A DNA stretch of 64,000 bases from Gemmatimonadota bacterium. GTDB taxonomy: Bacteria; Gemmatimonadota; Gemmatimonadetes; Longimicrobiales; Gaopeijiaceae. How positions within the stretch are numbered: the first letter of the stretch is position 1; each line of letters begins with the position of its first letter. Under the pieces are notes generated by a model. That model saw nothing but the letters and a program-made list of their open reading frames with translations, did not search any database and was not told the DNA's origin. Shown piece after piece: positions 36,900 to 47,176 of the stretch. Where the stretch lies: assembly GCA_022340865.1 (NCBI GenBank), contig JAJDNC010000103.1, positions 62,001-126,000 on the forward strand, in the 5' to 3' direction. A program made the translations under genes and the position numbers.

Positions 36900-38131
36900 G
36901 CGTCCGCCCTCGTTCCCGCGGTGCGCGGGAGCCCCGGAACGTCCCGGCTGTCCGGAGTCCCCGATGAAGTCCCCGAAGTCTCCGAGGCTCCACGGATCCG
37001 CGAGACCGCCGCACACGTCACCGCGGCCGCACGCTCGACGTCGGCCTCCGTGGTAGCGCGTCCCAGGGAGAAGCGTACCACCGCGTGCGGGTCGTCCTCA
37101 CCGTAGAGAGCCTCGATGACGTGGCTCGGCCGCGTGCTCCCGCTGGCGCACGCCGAGCCGCCTGAGACGGCGATACCCTCCAGATCCAGGGCCGCCAGGA
37201 GGACCTGTCCGTCCACCCCGGGCACGCCCACGCTGGCGATGTGCGGCGCCCGGTTCGCGGAGGCGCCGTGCATGCGGAGCCCCACCACGCCGTCCCGCAG
37301 GCGGGCCTCCAGATCCGCGCGCAGAGCGCCGAGCCGCCGGGCCTCGGCCGGCTGCTCGGCCACCGCGAGGCGGAGCGCCGTCGCCAGGCCCACCGCACCC
37401 GCCACGTCCTCCGTGCCCGGGCGCAGGCCGTCCTCCTGGCCGCCGCCGTGGAGCAGGGCGGAAAGGTGCGTGCCGCGCCTCGCGAAGAGGAGCCCGGTGC
37501 CCTTCGGTCCGTAGATCTTGTGACCGGTGACGGTGAGCAGGTCGACGGGCATCTCGTCGACGCGCACGGGGACCTTGCCCACCGCCTGGACGGCGTCGCT
37601 GTGCAGGGTGGCGCCCGCCGCCGACGTGCGAGCCGCGACGTGGTCCACGGGGAGCACGACGCCGGTCTCGTTGTTGACCCACATCACCGAGGCCACCACC
37701 GGCCCGTCGGCGAGTGCCGCGTCCAGGGGCCGGAGGTCCAGGACGCCATCGGCCGTGAGGGACAGGACCACCAGACGCCCGGCGCACCGGGCGGTAGCGT
37801 GGCGTGCCGCGTCCAGGACGGCGTGATGCTCCACCGCGCTGATGACCACAGTAGGCGTCTCACCATCGCCACGAAGCCGGGCCACCCGTCCGAGGATCGC
37901 CAGGTTGTCCGATTCGGTGCCCCCACGCGTGAAGTGGATCTCCGAGGGGTGGGCCCCGAGGCTCTCCGCACACGCCTCCCGCGCCTCGGCCAGGGCCGTA
38001 GCGGCCTCCCGGCCCCAGCGGTGCCGGCTCGACGGGTTGCCGAACACCTGGTCCGAGAAGGGCGCCATGGCGGCGCGGACCTCGTCACGGACCGGCGTGG
38101 TGGCGGCGTGATCCAGATAGATGGGGTCCAT
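36896..38131 (-). CDS. iscS: Cysteine desulfurase (IscS/NifS family)
   Basis: This 411-residue PLP enzyme takes sulfur from cysteine for iron-sulfur clusters and tRNA thiolation. It has YLDHAATTPVRDEV, the EVHF-type RGGTESDNLA, SAVEHHAVLD, the PLP lysine in TVTGHKIYGPKGTG and the catalytic cysteine in SGGSACASGSTRPS. Coupling to mnmA by a 4-base overlap suggests tRNA thiolation as a main role. The ATG at 38131 has GGAGG 13 bases upstream. The C-terminal tail is Ser/Thr/Gly-rich beyond the usual family end. Confidence 0.94.
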   Translation of the reverse strand: MDPIYLDHAATTPVRDEVRAAMAPFSDQVFGNPSSRHRWGREAATALAEAREACAESLGAHPSEIHFTRGGTESDNLAILGRVARLRGDGETPTVVISAVEHHAVLDAARHATARCAGRLVVLSLTADGVLDLRPLDAALADGPVVASVMWVNNETGVVLPVDHVAARTSAAGATLHSDAVQAVGKVPVRVDEMPVDLLTVTGHKIYGPKGTGLLFARRGTHLSALLHGGGQEDGLRPGTEDVAGAVGLATALRLAVAEQPAEARRLGALRADLEARLRDGVVGLRMHGASANRAPHIASVGVPGVDGQVLLAALDLEGIAVSGGSACASGSTRPSHVIEALYGEDDPHAVVRFSLGRATTEADVERAAAVTCAAVSRIRGASETSGTSSGTPDSRDVPGLPRTAGTRADA

Positions 38132-38163
38132 GGGCAGTTGACGCCTCCGGGGAAACGGATCCT

Positions 38164-38192
38164 AAGTTAATGATCCCGGCCGCCGCGTCGAA
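38164..38192 (-). promoter_or_regulatory. Candidate promoter of iscS-mnmA
   Basis: Reading the minus strand, TTCGAC (38192-38187) and TAACTT (38169-38164) are separated by 17 bases, about 32 bases ahead of the iscS ATG. It matches the local -10 form. Confidence 0.55.
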
Positions 38193-38238
38193 CCGCGGTC
38201 ATCGATCCGCTCCGCTCCTCCTGAATCCGGCGCTTCCC

Positions 38239-38583
38239 ATGACCCAGACGGTGCCTCCCTTTCCCCAGGGCCAGCCCCCTTCGTTCCGGTCCACCGTCCA
38301 CGGCACCGTCTTCGGAGGGCGGGAGCGTCACCTCGGGGGAGTCCGGGCCGGGGATGCGGTCCGTCTCATGGCCGATCCGCCGGGGCAGGACGAGCCCGGA
38401 GTCTGGGTTCACCTGGTCAGCGGCGAGCCCATCGGTCATCTGCCGCCGGAGATCGCGCGCTGGCTCTGGCCCTGGCTCGTCCGGGGTGGGGTGGCGGAGG
38501 CGAGAGCCGTGCGCGTGGGCGGCGAGGACGCGCCGTCGTGGAGGCGCGTGGTGCTGGAGGTCAGCTGTCAGACGGGCGCGTGA
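38239..38583 (+). CDS. Small HIRAN-like domain protein
   Basis: A ~114-residue protein whose sequence follows the HIRAN pattern: VFGGRERHLGGVRAGDAVRL, then a DP-rich turn, a valine strand (GVWVHL), GEPIGHLPPEIARWLWPWL and a final strand. HIRAN domains bind DNA ends or stalled forks in HLTF-like helicases, and stand-alone bacterial copies exist with unknown roles. ATG 38239 is preferred; an in-frame ATG at 38170 would add 23 residues starting only one base past the divergent iscS -10. The assignment is from pattern memory, so moderate. Confidence 0.5.
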   Translation: MTQTVPPFPQGQPPSFRSTVHGTVFGGRERHLGGVRAGDAVRLMADPPGQDEPGVWVHLVSGEPIGHLPPEIARWLWPWLVRGGVAEARAVRVGGEDAPSWRRVVLEVSCQTGA

Positions 38584-38726
38584 AATCGGCGCCGGAGGTC
38601 GTCAGGCTCCGGGCGCCGACCTGCGACGTACCACCAAGGTACGCCTCGGTCGGCGTCCTCGCCTTCCTACTCCGGCATCCGATTTGACGCGCCCCAACCG
38701 CAGCACGACGGGCGCGTGAAATCGGC
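38571..38726. repeat. 20-bp direct repeat with an inverted copy and hairpins
   Basis: A 20-base sequence at 38571-38590, which includes the stop codon of the HIRAN-like gene, recurs identically at 38707-38726. A third copy lies inverted at 38679-38695 with one mismatch and can pair with the second copy to form a ~16-bp hairpin with a 15-base loop. Another hairpin, GGCGCCGGAG with CTCCGGGCGCC, spans 38589-38619. Together they fill the gap between two convergent genes and may act as terminators. Confidence 0.75.
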
Positions 38727-38734
38727 CTCCCGCC

Positions 38735-40777
38735 CTACCAGGCGATCCCGTAGTCCTCGCCGTGGTTGCTCGAGGCACCCCACATGGTGTGGTGCTTCAG
38801 ATCGAAGAGGATCGCGTTGATGGGCCCGGACGTGCGCTGGGCGAACCGCAGCGTATAGCCCATGGCCCGGAGCTTCGTCCGAACCGAGTCCGGGAGCGAC
38901 GTCGCCGCGAGCATGACCCCCGGGCGGTTCTCATGCTGGCCGAACGACGACAGCATCTCGTAGCTGTTGATGTTCGGCGCTTCGGCCGCCTCCTGCGGGG
39001 TCATGTGGAACTCCACCACGTTCAGGAACCACTGCAGCAGGTTCTGATCCTGGGAATCGCCGCCCTGCACCGCGAAGGCGAGGTACGGCTCGCCGTTCTT
39101 CAAGGCGAGGGTCGGGGTGAGGGTCACCCGCGGCCGCTTGCCGGGCTCGATGACGTTGTACGGGCCGTCCTGCGGCCGCGTGACGAAGCTCTGGGCCCGC
39201 TCGGAGAGACCTATGCCGGTGTGCCCCGCGATCACCGCGGGAACCCAGCCGCCGCTGGGCGTGACCGAGACCACCCAGCCTGTGGAGTCCGCGGCCTCGA
39301 TGGAGGTCGTGCCCGCGTAGAACTGCTCGTCGAAGGCGGTATCGGCCCGGGTCGCGTGCTCCGGCAGGAACTCCGCCGTTCCGGACATGCGCATGGACCC
39401 GAGTGACGCCGTGGCGTACGACGTATCCCGCTTCGCCGCCCCCGGGGCCTGGTCCTGCCCGCCGCTCCTGGCGGTGTCCTTCGGGGTGAACGACAGGGGG
39501 TTCCACTCCGCCAGGAGCTTCTTGAAGGGATTGGTCCCGCCCTGGTAGGGATACGGATCCCCGGGCTTCACGTCGGGATTGTTCTTGGTCCAATCGATCT
39601 CCTTGAAGCGCGCCTTGGCGTACGCCTCGGACAGCAATCCCTGGACCGGCTCCTTGGGTGGGAAGTAGGGGTCGCCGTAGTAGAAGTCCCGGTCGGCGTA
39701 CGCCAGGTTCATCACCTGGTAGAGCGTGTGGATGTAGCGCGCCGAGTTGTAGCCGTAGCTGGCGATGTCGGGGATGAGCTTGAGCATGTTCAGCATCTGC
39801 AGCATCACGGGGCCCTGCTGCCAGATGGGGAGCTTGTAGACCTCGATGCCCTTGTAGTCCGTGTGGTAGGGCTCCTCGATCTTCACCTTCCAGTTGGCGA
39901 GATCGGCCATGGTGAAGAGGCCGCCTTGCTCCTGCATGCTGCGCACGATCTCCCGCGCGATGTCGCCCTTGTAGAAACGGTCGTACGCCGCGTAGATGGC
40001 CTGCTTCCGGGTCTTGCCCTGCGCCAGCGCGGTCTGCTCGGCTTCCACGAGCTTGCGCCACGTGGTGGCGAGGTCCTTCTGCACGAAGATCTCACCGGGC
40101 TCCGGAGCCTCGTACGACTGCCCGAGGTGGGGCAGCATGACCGCCTTCGAGTACGGCCACTTCTTCAGCCAGCCCTTGTAGTGCTCGATGGTGCGGGAAA
40201 GCTGGGCCTCCATGGGGTACCCGTCCGCCATCTGGATAGCGGGGGCGAGGACCTGCTTGAGGGAGAGGGTCCCGTACTCTGCGAGCATCGTGAGCATCCC
40301 GCCGACGGTCCCCGGCGTGACGGCGGCCAGGGGGCCGTACTCCGGTGGGAAGCGGTACCCCTTGCTGTGATAGAACTCGGGCGTGGCCCCCGTGGGAGCG
40401 ACGCCGAGGGCGTCGATGCCGATGACCTTGTGCGTGAGCGGATTGTAGATGAGGGCCTGGGTCTCGCCACCGCAGGACAGGGTGTCCCACATCGTGCAGC
40501 CGGCGGCCAGCATCGCCACGGCGGCGTCCACGGCGTTGCCGCCTTCCGCGAAGATCAGCGCGCCGGCGGTGGCGCTCAGTGGCTTCCCGGTGATGGCCAT
40601 CCAGTGCTCGGCGTGCAGGGGGGGCTTCTCGGTCTGCGAGAAGCGCGGATCCTCGGCCTGCCTGGGCTGCGCGTGGCGCGCGCGCCGTTGCTGGGCCTGG
40701 AGGGCCAGCGGGGCGAGGGCCAGGAGGGAGACGGCTGCGAGGAAGGGAGCGCGGAGGCGATGGTGTGCTGATGGCAT
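38735..40777 (-). CDS. Gamma-glutamyltransferase family protein (exported)
   Basis: A ~680-residue Ntn-hydrolase precursor. An N-terminal signal peptide (MPSAHHRLRAPFLAAVSLLA, cut near LQAQ) implies the periplasm. The family features are GKPLSATAGALIFAEGGNAVDAAVA-type N-terminal region, AAVTPGTVGGM, and the autoprocessing nucleophile in AGTTSIEAAD at about Thr490. The second half carries VQGGDSQDQN in place of the GGSS oxyanion motif of classic glutathione-cleaving enzymes, so the substrate may be another gamma-glutamyl or acyl compound. ATG 40777 was chosen because it begins the signal peptide; an in-frame start at 40813 adds 12 residues. Confidence 0.85.
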   Translation of the reverse strand: MPSAHHRLRAPFLAAVSLLALAPLALQAQQRRARHAQPRQAEDPRFSQTEKPPLHAEHWMAITGKPLSATAGALIFAEGGNAVDAAVAMLAAGCTMWDTLSCGGETQALIYNPLTHKVIGIDALGVAPTGATPEFYHSKGYRFPPEYGPLAAVTPGTVGGMLTMLAEYGTLSLKQVLAPAIQMADGYPMEAQLSRTIEHYKGWLKKWPYSKAVMLPHLGQSYEAPEPGEIFVQKDLATTWRKLVEAEQTALAQGKTRKQAIYAAYDRFYKGDIAREIVRSMQEQGGLFTMADLANWKVKIEEPYHTDYKGIEVYKLPIWQQGPVMLQMLNMLKLIPDIASYGYNSARYIHTLYQVMNLAYADRDFYYGDPYFPPKEPVQGLLSEAYAKARFKEIDWTKNNPDVKPGDPYPYQGGTNPFKKLLAEWNPLSFTPKDTARSGGQDQAPGAAKRDTSYATASLGSMRMSGTAEFLPEHATRADTAFDEQFYAGTTSIEAADSTGWVVSVTPSGGWVPAVIAGHTGIGLSERAQSFVTRPQDGPYNVIEPGKRPRVTLTPTLALKNGEPYLAFAVQGGDSQDQNLLQWFLNVVEFHMTPQEAAEAPNINSYEMLSSFGQHENRPGVMLAATSLPDSVRTKLRAMGYTLRFAQRTSGPINAILFDLKHHTMWGASSNHGEDYGIAW

Positions 40778-40869
40778 GACAGGTCTCGGTGGGATTGCGG
40801 GTGCGGGGCCCAATGTGCGGCAGGGGGCAGCCTGACACCAGACCGCGGAATCCCGGGGCCCGAGGGTGC

Positions 40870-41595
40870 CTAGAAGCTCGACACCCCGAGCTCCGCCAGG
40901 GTCCCGACCTCCATCACCTCGTCCACGCGGAACGGCTCGCCGTACGCCACGCGGATGAGCGACCCGTAGTGCGCGAGCTGGACGCGGATCTGCTCGGGGA
41001 GGGGCCGGTCACCGCCGGGAAGGACCTCGCCGGCCTGAATGGCGCCGTCGAACTGGGACGCGTAGGCCCCGAGAGCCTCCAGCTTGGCGTCCGTCTCCTC
41101 GGTGACGTCCACCACGAAGTCCGGCGGCTCGGCATCCTCGCGGAACGCCGTGGCGTAGATGAGCTTGAGCGGTCGGAAAGGCGCTCCCCCGACCGGGAGC
41201 TTCTTGAGTCCGGTGAGGAAGCAGGCGTCCCTCACCAGCTCCGCCGCCACGCGGTGGTCCCGATGGCGTCCCACCTTCCAGTGGGTCACCACCACCCGCG
41301 GGCGCAGCTCCCTGAGGATCTCCACGACGACGCCTCTCGACGCGGCGTCGTTCACCAGCCCGGAGTCGGGAAGTCCGGCACACCGGCGCTCCGCCAGCTG
41401 GAGGATCCCGGCGGCACGCGCGGCCTCCTCGGCCCGGATCCGGGCCGAGCCCTGGCTTCCCATCTCGCCGGCGGTGAGGTCCACCACCCCGACGCGGTGC
41501 CCCCGACGGGCGCTCTTGAGGAGCGCGCCACCGCACAGGAGCTCGGCGTCGTCGGGATGCGCCATGATCGCCAGGACGTCGAGGGGCTCCACCAT
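40870..41595 (-). CDS. bshB1: PIG-L deacetylase, BshB1-like (bacillithiol synthesis)
   Basis: A 241-residue zinc deacetylase. Metal ligands are visible as A-H13-P-D15-D16 and H114 in GRHRDH. The stretches GEMGSQGSARIRAEEAARAA, LPDSGLVND and THWKVGRHRDH fit BshB1, which deacetylates GlcNAc-malate on the way to bacillithiol, better than MshB or sugar-lipid deacetylases. The frame is open further upstream inside the permease gene, but ATG 41595 gives the family length. No bshA or bshC is in the window, so the pathway must be completed elsewhere. Confidence 0.8.
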   Translation of the reverse strand: MVEPLDVLAIMAHPDDAELLCGGALLKSARRGHRVGVVDLTAGEMGSQGSARIRAEEAARAAGILQLAERRCAGLPDSGLVNDAASRGVVVEILRELRPRVVVTHWKVGRHRDHRVAAELVRDACFLTGLKKLPVGGAPFRPLKLIYATAFREDAEPPDFVVDVTEETDAKLEALGAYASQFDGAIQAGEVLPGGDRPLPEQIRVQLAHYGSLIRVAYGEPFRVDEVMEVGTLAELGVSSF

Positions 41596-41609
41596 GGGCT
41601 CGTCCTCCC

Positions 41610-42888
41610 TCACTCGTGACGCAGGGCGGCGACGGGCTCCAGCCTGCTGGCTCGATACGCGGGCAGCAGGCCGAAGAGCATGCCGGTGAGCACCGCCATG
41701 GCCAAGGCCGCACCCACCGACCAGATGGGTATGCGCGCCGGGAGCGGCGTCCAGTGGGCCACCCCCGCGGACAGGATGGCGCCCGCCACCATGCCGCCCG
41801 CCGCGCCGATAGCCGTGAGCACGGACGCCTCCACCAGGAACTGCCAGAGGATCTCCCGGCGGGTGGCACCCACCGCCTTGCGGACCCCGATCTCCCGTGT
41901 GCGCTCGGTGACGCTGATCAGCATGATGCCGATCACCCCGACCCCCCCCACAAGGAGGCCGGCGGACGCCAGCAGCAGGATGACGAGGAAGAACACGCCG
42001 GTGAGGCGGTTGAAGAGATTCAGGATCTGTGCCGAGGCGATGAGGGCGAAGTTGTTCTCCTGCCGAGGGCCCAGACCGCGCATGCTCCGCAGGGCGGCGA
42101 TGACCTCGTCCTGGGCGTCCGCCATGGTCACCGAGTCGTCCGGCACCACCGTGATCTGCGCCTGCCAGTCGGACTCGCGGAGGCGACGGATGGCGGCCGT
42201 ATAGGGGAACACGGCGAACTGGCTGGCCACGCTGGAGAAGATGTTGGGCGCGGGCTCGAAGACGCCGATGACGGTGAACTCCTCCATGGTCCCCCGCCAC
42301 GGGCTGGCCACGCGCACGCGCTGACCGATGGGATCGCGCTGGCCGAAGAGCGAGTCCGCCAACGATGCGGACAGGACCACCAGAGCGCGGTTCTGGAGGA
42401 CCTCGCCGGGGGTGAAGTCACGCCCCGCGATGAAGTCTCCCTGGGTGTACCGGGGCCAACCGGCGGCCGTCCCCTGCGCGTTCACACCCTGCACCCGGTG
42501 GCCCTCGAAGTCGAAGTTCTCCTGGAAGCCGAAGGTGTAGAGGGCCGCCTCGATGCCCGGGAGCTGCGAGATGCGCTGCGCCTCTCGTGGGGTGAGCTGC
42601 GGCTTGTTCCACCACGGTGGGCGGTTGTTCCCCTCCTGGACCACCCGGGCCGCCGTGAAGTCGAAGCGCGTCACCAGGAAGTTGTTCGGTCCCTGGGACT
42701 GGAACGCCTCCATGACGCTGGATCGGATCCCCGTGATGAGCGCGGAGATGGCCACCACCACCGAGACGCCCACCGCCACGCCCAGGATCGTGAGGCTCGA
42801 GCGCAGCTTGTTGGCGCGCAGCGCGTCCACGGCGATGGAGAGCCCCTCCGTCAGGGCCGTGATGGGCGAAGCGCTCCGGGGGCCGTTC

Positions 42889-42896
<8 letters not shown>
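41610..42896 (-). CDS. FtsX/MacB-type ABC transporter permease (second)
   Basis: A 428-residue permease with the MacB topology: one N-terminal helix (about 30-55), a large periplasmic domain (MacB_PCD), and three C-terminal helices containing ISVTERTREIGVRKAVGA, the FtsX coupling signature. It has no ATP-binding domain. The ATG at 42896 overlaps the preceding permease stop by 8 bases. It probably forms a heterodimer with that permease and works with the adaptor and TolC encoded upstream. Confidence 0.9.
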
Positions 42897-44130
<1,234 letters not shown>

Positions 44131-44152
44131 GGTCGGAGCCCTCTCTACGGCG

Positions 44153-45415
44153 TCATGAGCTTATCTGGGGCCCGGTGGCCTGCTTCACCGCGTCCCCGTC
44201 GTGAAGCTGCCGGATGCGCTGGTAGGGCCCGGCGACGACGGTGTCGCCGACGGAGAGTCCCGAGAGGATCTCGAAGTACTCCTGGCCCGCGATGCCGACC
44301 TTCACCGGCGTGAACTTCACCTTGCCGTCTTTCACGACGTAGACGCCCTCGACCTCCTGCTTGGCGGTCTCACCGGGGACGGGATTCTCCTCGAGCGAGT
44401 CCGCCCTCGACGAGTCCGCAGCCTGATCCCTGACCGTGAGAGCGATGATGGGCACGGCCAGCGCGTCGGTGCGGCGCGCCGTGACGATATCGGCGGTGGC
44501 GGACAGGTCCGGACGCAGCGGCGCTTCGGTGGGGTCCAGCGTGAGGATCACCTCGAAGTCGATGGCCGCCTGCTGCCCGGTCGTCTGCTGCGACGGCGGC
44601 TTGATGGCCGAGTTACCGATCTCCGTGACCCGCCCGCTGAACGTACGGTTGGGGAAGGCGTCGATGCGCACGGTGGCGCTGTCTCCCAGGGCGATCTGAG
44701 GCACGTCGGTCTCGTCCACCTGGAGGACCACCTCGATGACCGAGAGATCGGAGATCGTCAGAATGAGGCTGCCGGCGTTGTTCATCGTACCGATGATCAC
44801 CGTCTCCCCCTGGTCCACGTTCAGGCGCGTGATCTTACCGTCCATGGGCGCCCGGATGATGGTCTTGGAGAGCTGGTCCTCGGCCTGGTCCAGCGAGGCC
44901 CGTGCCTGGGAGACGCCGAACTCCGCCGACTTCAGCTGCGCCTGGGACACCTGGAGGGTCGTGCGGGCGTCGTCCACCTGTTGGGCGCTCACCAGGAGGG
45001 AATCCCGGGAGCGCAGCGCCAGGAAGCGATCCAGATTCCGCTGCGCCTGAATGAGGTTGGCCCGTTGCCGTGCCGAGTCCGCCATGGACTGGGACAGCGC
45101 GGCCTCCGCGCGGGATACCCCCGCCTGGTACTGGGCCGGGTCGAGGCGCAGGAGAACCTGCCCCTCCTTCACGTCCTGACCTTCCTTCACGAGGAGCTCG
45201 GAGACCTTGGCCGAGACGTCGGAGCTGATGTCCACCTTGCGGCGCGCACGGATGTTGCCGCTGGCGGTGACGATCTGCACGAGGTCACGGCGCTTGACCG
45301 CTTCCATGCGCACGTCCAGGCCCCGATCCCTGGACTTGGCGACGCTGAGGGCGGCGGCGGAGCCAAACACCACCACCACCACCACGCCGATGAGGACCTT
45401 CGTTCGGGTCTGCAT
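44153..45415 (-). CDS. MacA/HlyD-type periplasmic adaptor
   Basis: A 420-residue membrane-fusion protein. An N-terminal anchor (KVLIGVVVVVVFGSAAAL) leads to a barrel-sandwich/lipoyl domain split by a long alpha hairpin: SGNIRARRKVDISSDVSAKV, then the coiled region 95-180, then IIRAPMDGKITRLNVDQGE. Beta-barrel and membrane-proximal domains follow. It would link the two permeases in the inner membrane to the TolC channel. The order TolC-MacA-permease-permease on one strand supports one tripartite exporter. Confidence 0.92.
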   Translation of the reverse strand: MQTRTKVLIGVVVVVVFGSAAALSVAKSRDRGLDVRMEAVKRRDLVQIVTASGNIRARRKVDISSDVSAKVSELLVKEGQDVKEGQVLLRLDPAQYQAGVSRAEAALSQSMADSARQRANLIQAQRNLDRFLALRSRDSLLVSAQQVDDARTTLQVSQAQLKSAEFGVSQARASLDQAEDQLSKTIIRAPMDGKITRLNVDQGETVIIGTMNNAGSLILTISDLSVIEVVLQVDETDVPQIALGDSATVRIDAFPNRTFSGRVTEIGNSAIKPPSQQTTGQQAAIDFEVILTLDPTEAPLRPDLSATADIVTARRTDALAVPIIALTVRDQAADSSRADSLEENPVPGETAKQEVEGVYVVKDGKVKFTPVKVGIAGQEYFEILSGLSVGDTVVAGPYQRIRQLHDGDAVKQATGPQISS

Positions 45416-45469
45416 TTCTCTCGGTTTCTCTTCCGTTCCCGTTGGTTTCCCTGGGTTTCCCCGGTGTCG

Positions 45470-46966
45470 TCAGTTGCGTAGAGAGGTCCCGACCAGGGCC
45501 TCGAGGGCGGCGACCGCGTCGTGGTACGCGAAGATCGCGGCGGAGCGATCGCGGTCGGCCTGGGCGAACACGGTCTGGGCGTTCACGAGATCCACGAACG
45601 TGATGGCTCCCAACTGATAGCGTTCGCGGGCGAGGCGGAGCTGCTGCTCCGCGAGGCTGCGGTTGCTCTCCTCGAGGAGGGCGCTCTGGTAGTCGGTCTT
45701 CACGGTGGCGAGGTCGATGGCCACGTTGGCCCGCAGCGCCAGCTCCTGGTCCCGAAGCTGCTCGGCATCGTCCTCACGCTGGGCCTTGGCGGCCTCCAGG
45801 TTCCGCTGCCTGGTGAGCCCCTGGAAGACGGGCAGGCTGATGGAGAGGGACGCACGCGGAGGCGAGTGCTGGAACTTGAACGGGAACTGATTGTTCGCGT
45901 CGATGATGGCCTGGCGCGTGGCGTCGGTGAGCCGGTACTGGGTGCAGTCCATGAGGGGCAGAGGGTCCGCCAGACGGCTGTACAGATCGTTCAAGGTGTT
46001 GCACTGGCTCACTTCGTTCGCGATCTGCGCCTGCGCCTGTGCCATCTGCAGGTTCGTGTTGCTGGCCTGCTGGGTGAAGCCGCTCCATCCCGCGCTCAGG
46101 GAGAGGCTCGGATAGTAGGCCGACCGGGCACTGCTCACGCTCACGTCGGCGGCCTTCTTCGTGCTGCGCGCCGCGGCGAGGCCGGGGTTGTTCCTCACCG
46201 CCATCACGTAGAGGCTGTCCGCCGTCCACGTGGGCTCAGTGAGCTCGAACGTCGTGGTGAGCTCCACGTGCTGGTCCACCGAGACACCCAGCTGCTGGAG
46301 AAGGCGCATGCGTGCGGTGGCCAGGGCATTCTGTGCCTGCAGCACGGACACCTTGTTCCGGCCGAGCTGGACCTGGGCCTGGCCGACGTCGATGGGGGTC
46401 GCCGTGCCCACGTCGAGGTGGCCCTGGGCCAGACGCAGGTTGTATTGCGAGTTCTCCACCTGCTGCTGAGCCAGGCGGACCGCCTCCTGCTCGCGCAGCA
46501 CCTCCAGGTACGCCTGGGTCACCTGCTGGACCAGGGTGGCCTCCGCCTGTCGCATCCTGGCACCGGTGGCGCGGCGCTGGGCCTTGGCCTGGGACGCGCC
46601 GAGGATCGTCGACATGCTCAGGTTGTAGTTCAAGCCCACCTGATAGCTGGAGAAGTAGTACGAGGGCTGACTTCCGAAACCGAGCTGGCCCAGGGTGAGG
46701 CCACCCACGAGCTGCTGGTTTCCCGCACCCTGCCACGAGACGCCCGTGCTGACGGACGCCGAAGGGAGGAGCTGCCCGTAGGCCTGTCGCACGTCCCAGT
46801 CGGCGACGTCCATGTTATTGGCCGCCTGCAGGTAGGTGGGGTTGTTTCTGCGGGCGATGTCGAGAGCCTGCTCCAGCGACATCTTGGCGGGGACCGTCTC
46901 CTGGGCGCGGGCCGACGCTGTGATCAGCAGCGCGGCCGCGGCCAGCGCGCCTGCGCGGATCCTCAT
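45470..46966 (-). CDS. TolC-family outer-membrane efflux protein
   Basis: A ~498-residue outer-membrane factor. The signal peptide is MRIRAGALAAAALLITASAR, ending ARAQE. Two OEP repeats follow, each with long coiled helices: SLEQALDIARRNNPTYLQA, the ATLVQQVTQAYLEVLREQEA helix and, in the second half, QLRLARERYQLGAITFVDL. The start at 46966 was chosen to begin the signal peptide; the frame is open 36 codons upstream. It is the first gene of the exporter operon. Confidence 0.92.
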   Translation of the reverse strand: MRIRAGALAAAALLITASARAQETVPAKMSLEQALDIARRNNPTYLQAANNMDVADWDVRQAYGQLLPSASVSTGVSWQGAGNQQLVGGLTLGQLGFGSQPSYYFSSYQVGLNYNLSMSTILGASQAKAQRRATGARMRQAEATLVQQVTQAYLEVLREQEAVRLAQQQVENSQYNLRLAQGHLDVGTATPIDVGQAQVQLGRNKVSVLQAQNALATARMRLLQQLGVSVDQHVELTTTFELTEPTWTADSLYVMAVRNNPGLAAARSTKKAADVSVSSARSAYYPSLSLSAGWSGFTQQASNTNLQMAQAQAQIANEVSQCNTLNDLYSRLADPLPLMDCTQYRLTDATRQAIIDANNQFPFKFQHSPPRASLSISLPVFQGLTRQRNLEAAKAQREDDAEQLRDQELALRANVAIDLATVKTDYQSALLEESNRSLAEQQLRLARERYQLGAITFVDLVNAQTVFAQADRDRSAAIFAYHDAVAALEALVGTSLRN

Positions 46967-47110
46967 CCTCACGACCTCCCTGGTGCACCTTGGGGGGGAA
47001 AGACAGTGGAGGGCTATCGCCCGTACGCCGTTCGGGACGCACCGGTTTCGAGCAATCCGTTCGGCACTACGCACGAGCGCCCCGGCCCCTTCACGGGACG
47101 CGGGCTCCGA

Positions 47111-47138
47111 AAGCTAACCACCTGGGGTGGTGCACCAA
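47111..47138 (-). promoter_or_regulatory. Candidate promoter of the tolC operon
   Basis: On the minus strand TTGGTG (47138-47133) and TAGCTT (47116-47111) are spaced by 16 bases, about 145 bases ahead of the tolC start. It is just outside the inverted-repeat element, so the element sits upstream of this promoter. The ~530-base stretch between tolC and the next gene (46967-47499) holds only this promoter and that element. Confidence 0.5.
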
Positions 47139-47176
47139 GGCGCACGGTGGGCGGCGGCCCCGGGGCGGGGCCGCTG

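Noticed and set aside
38138..38168. A plus-strand promoter TTGACG ... TAAGTT ahead of the HIRAN-like gene
   Set aside because: The spacer is 19 bases and the -10 does not match the local form; the same bases fit the minus-strand iscS promoter better.
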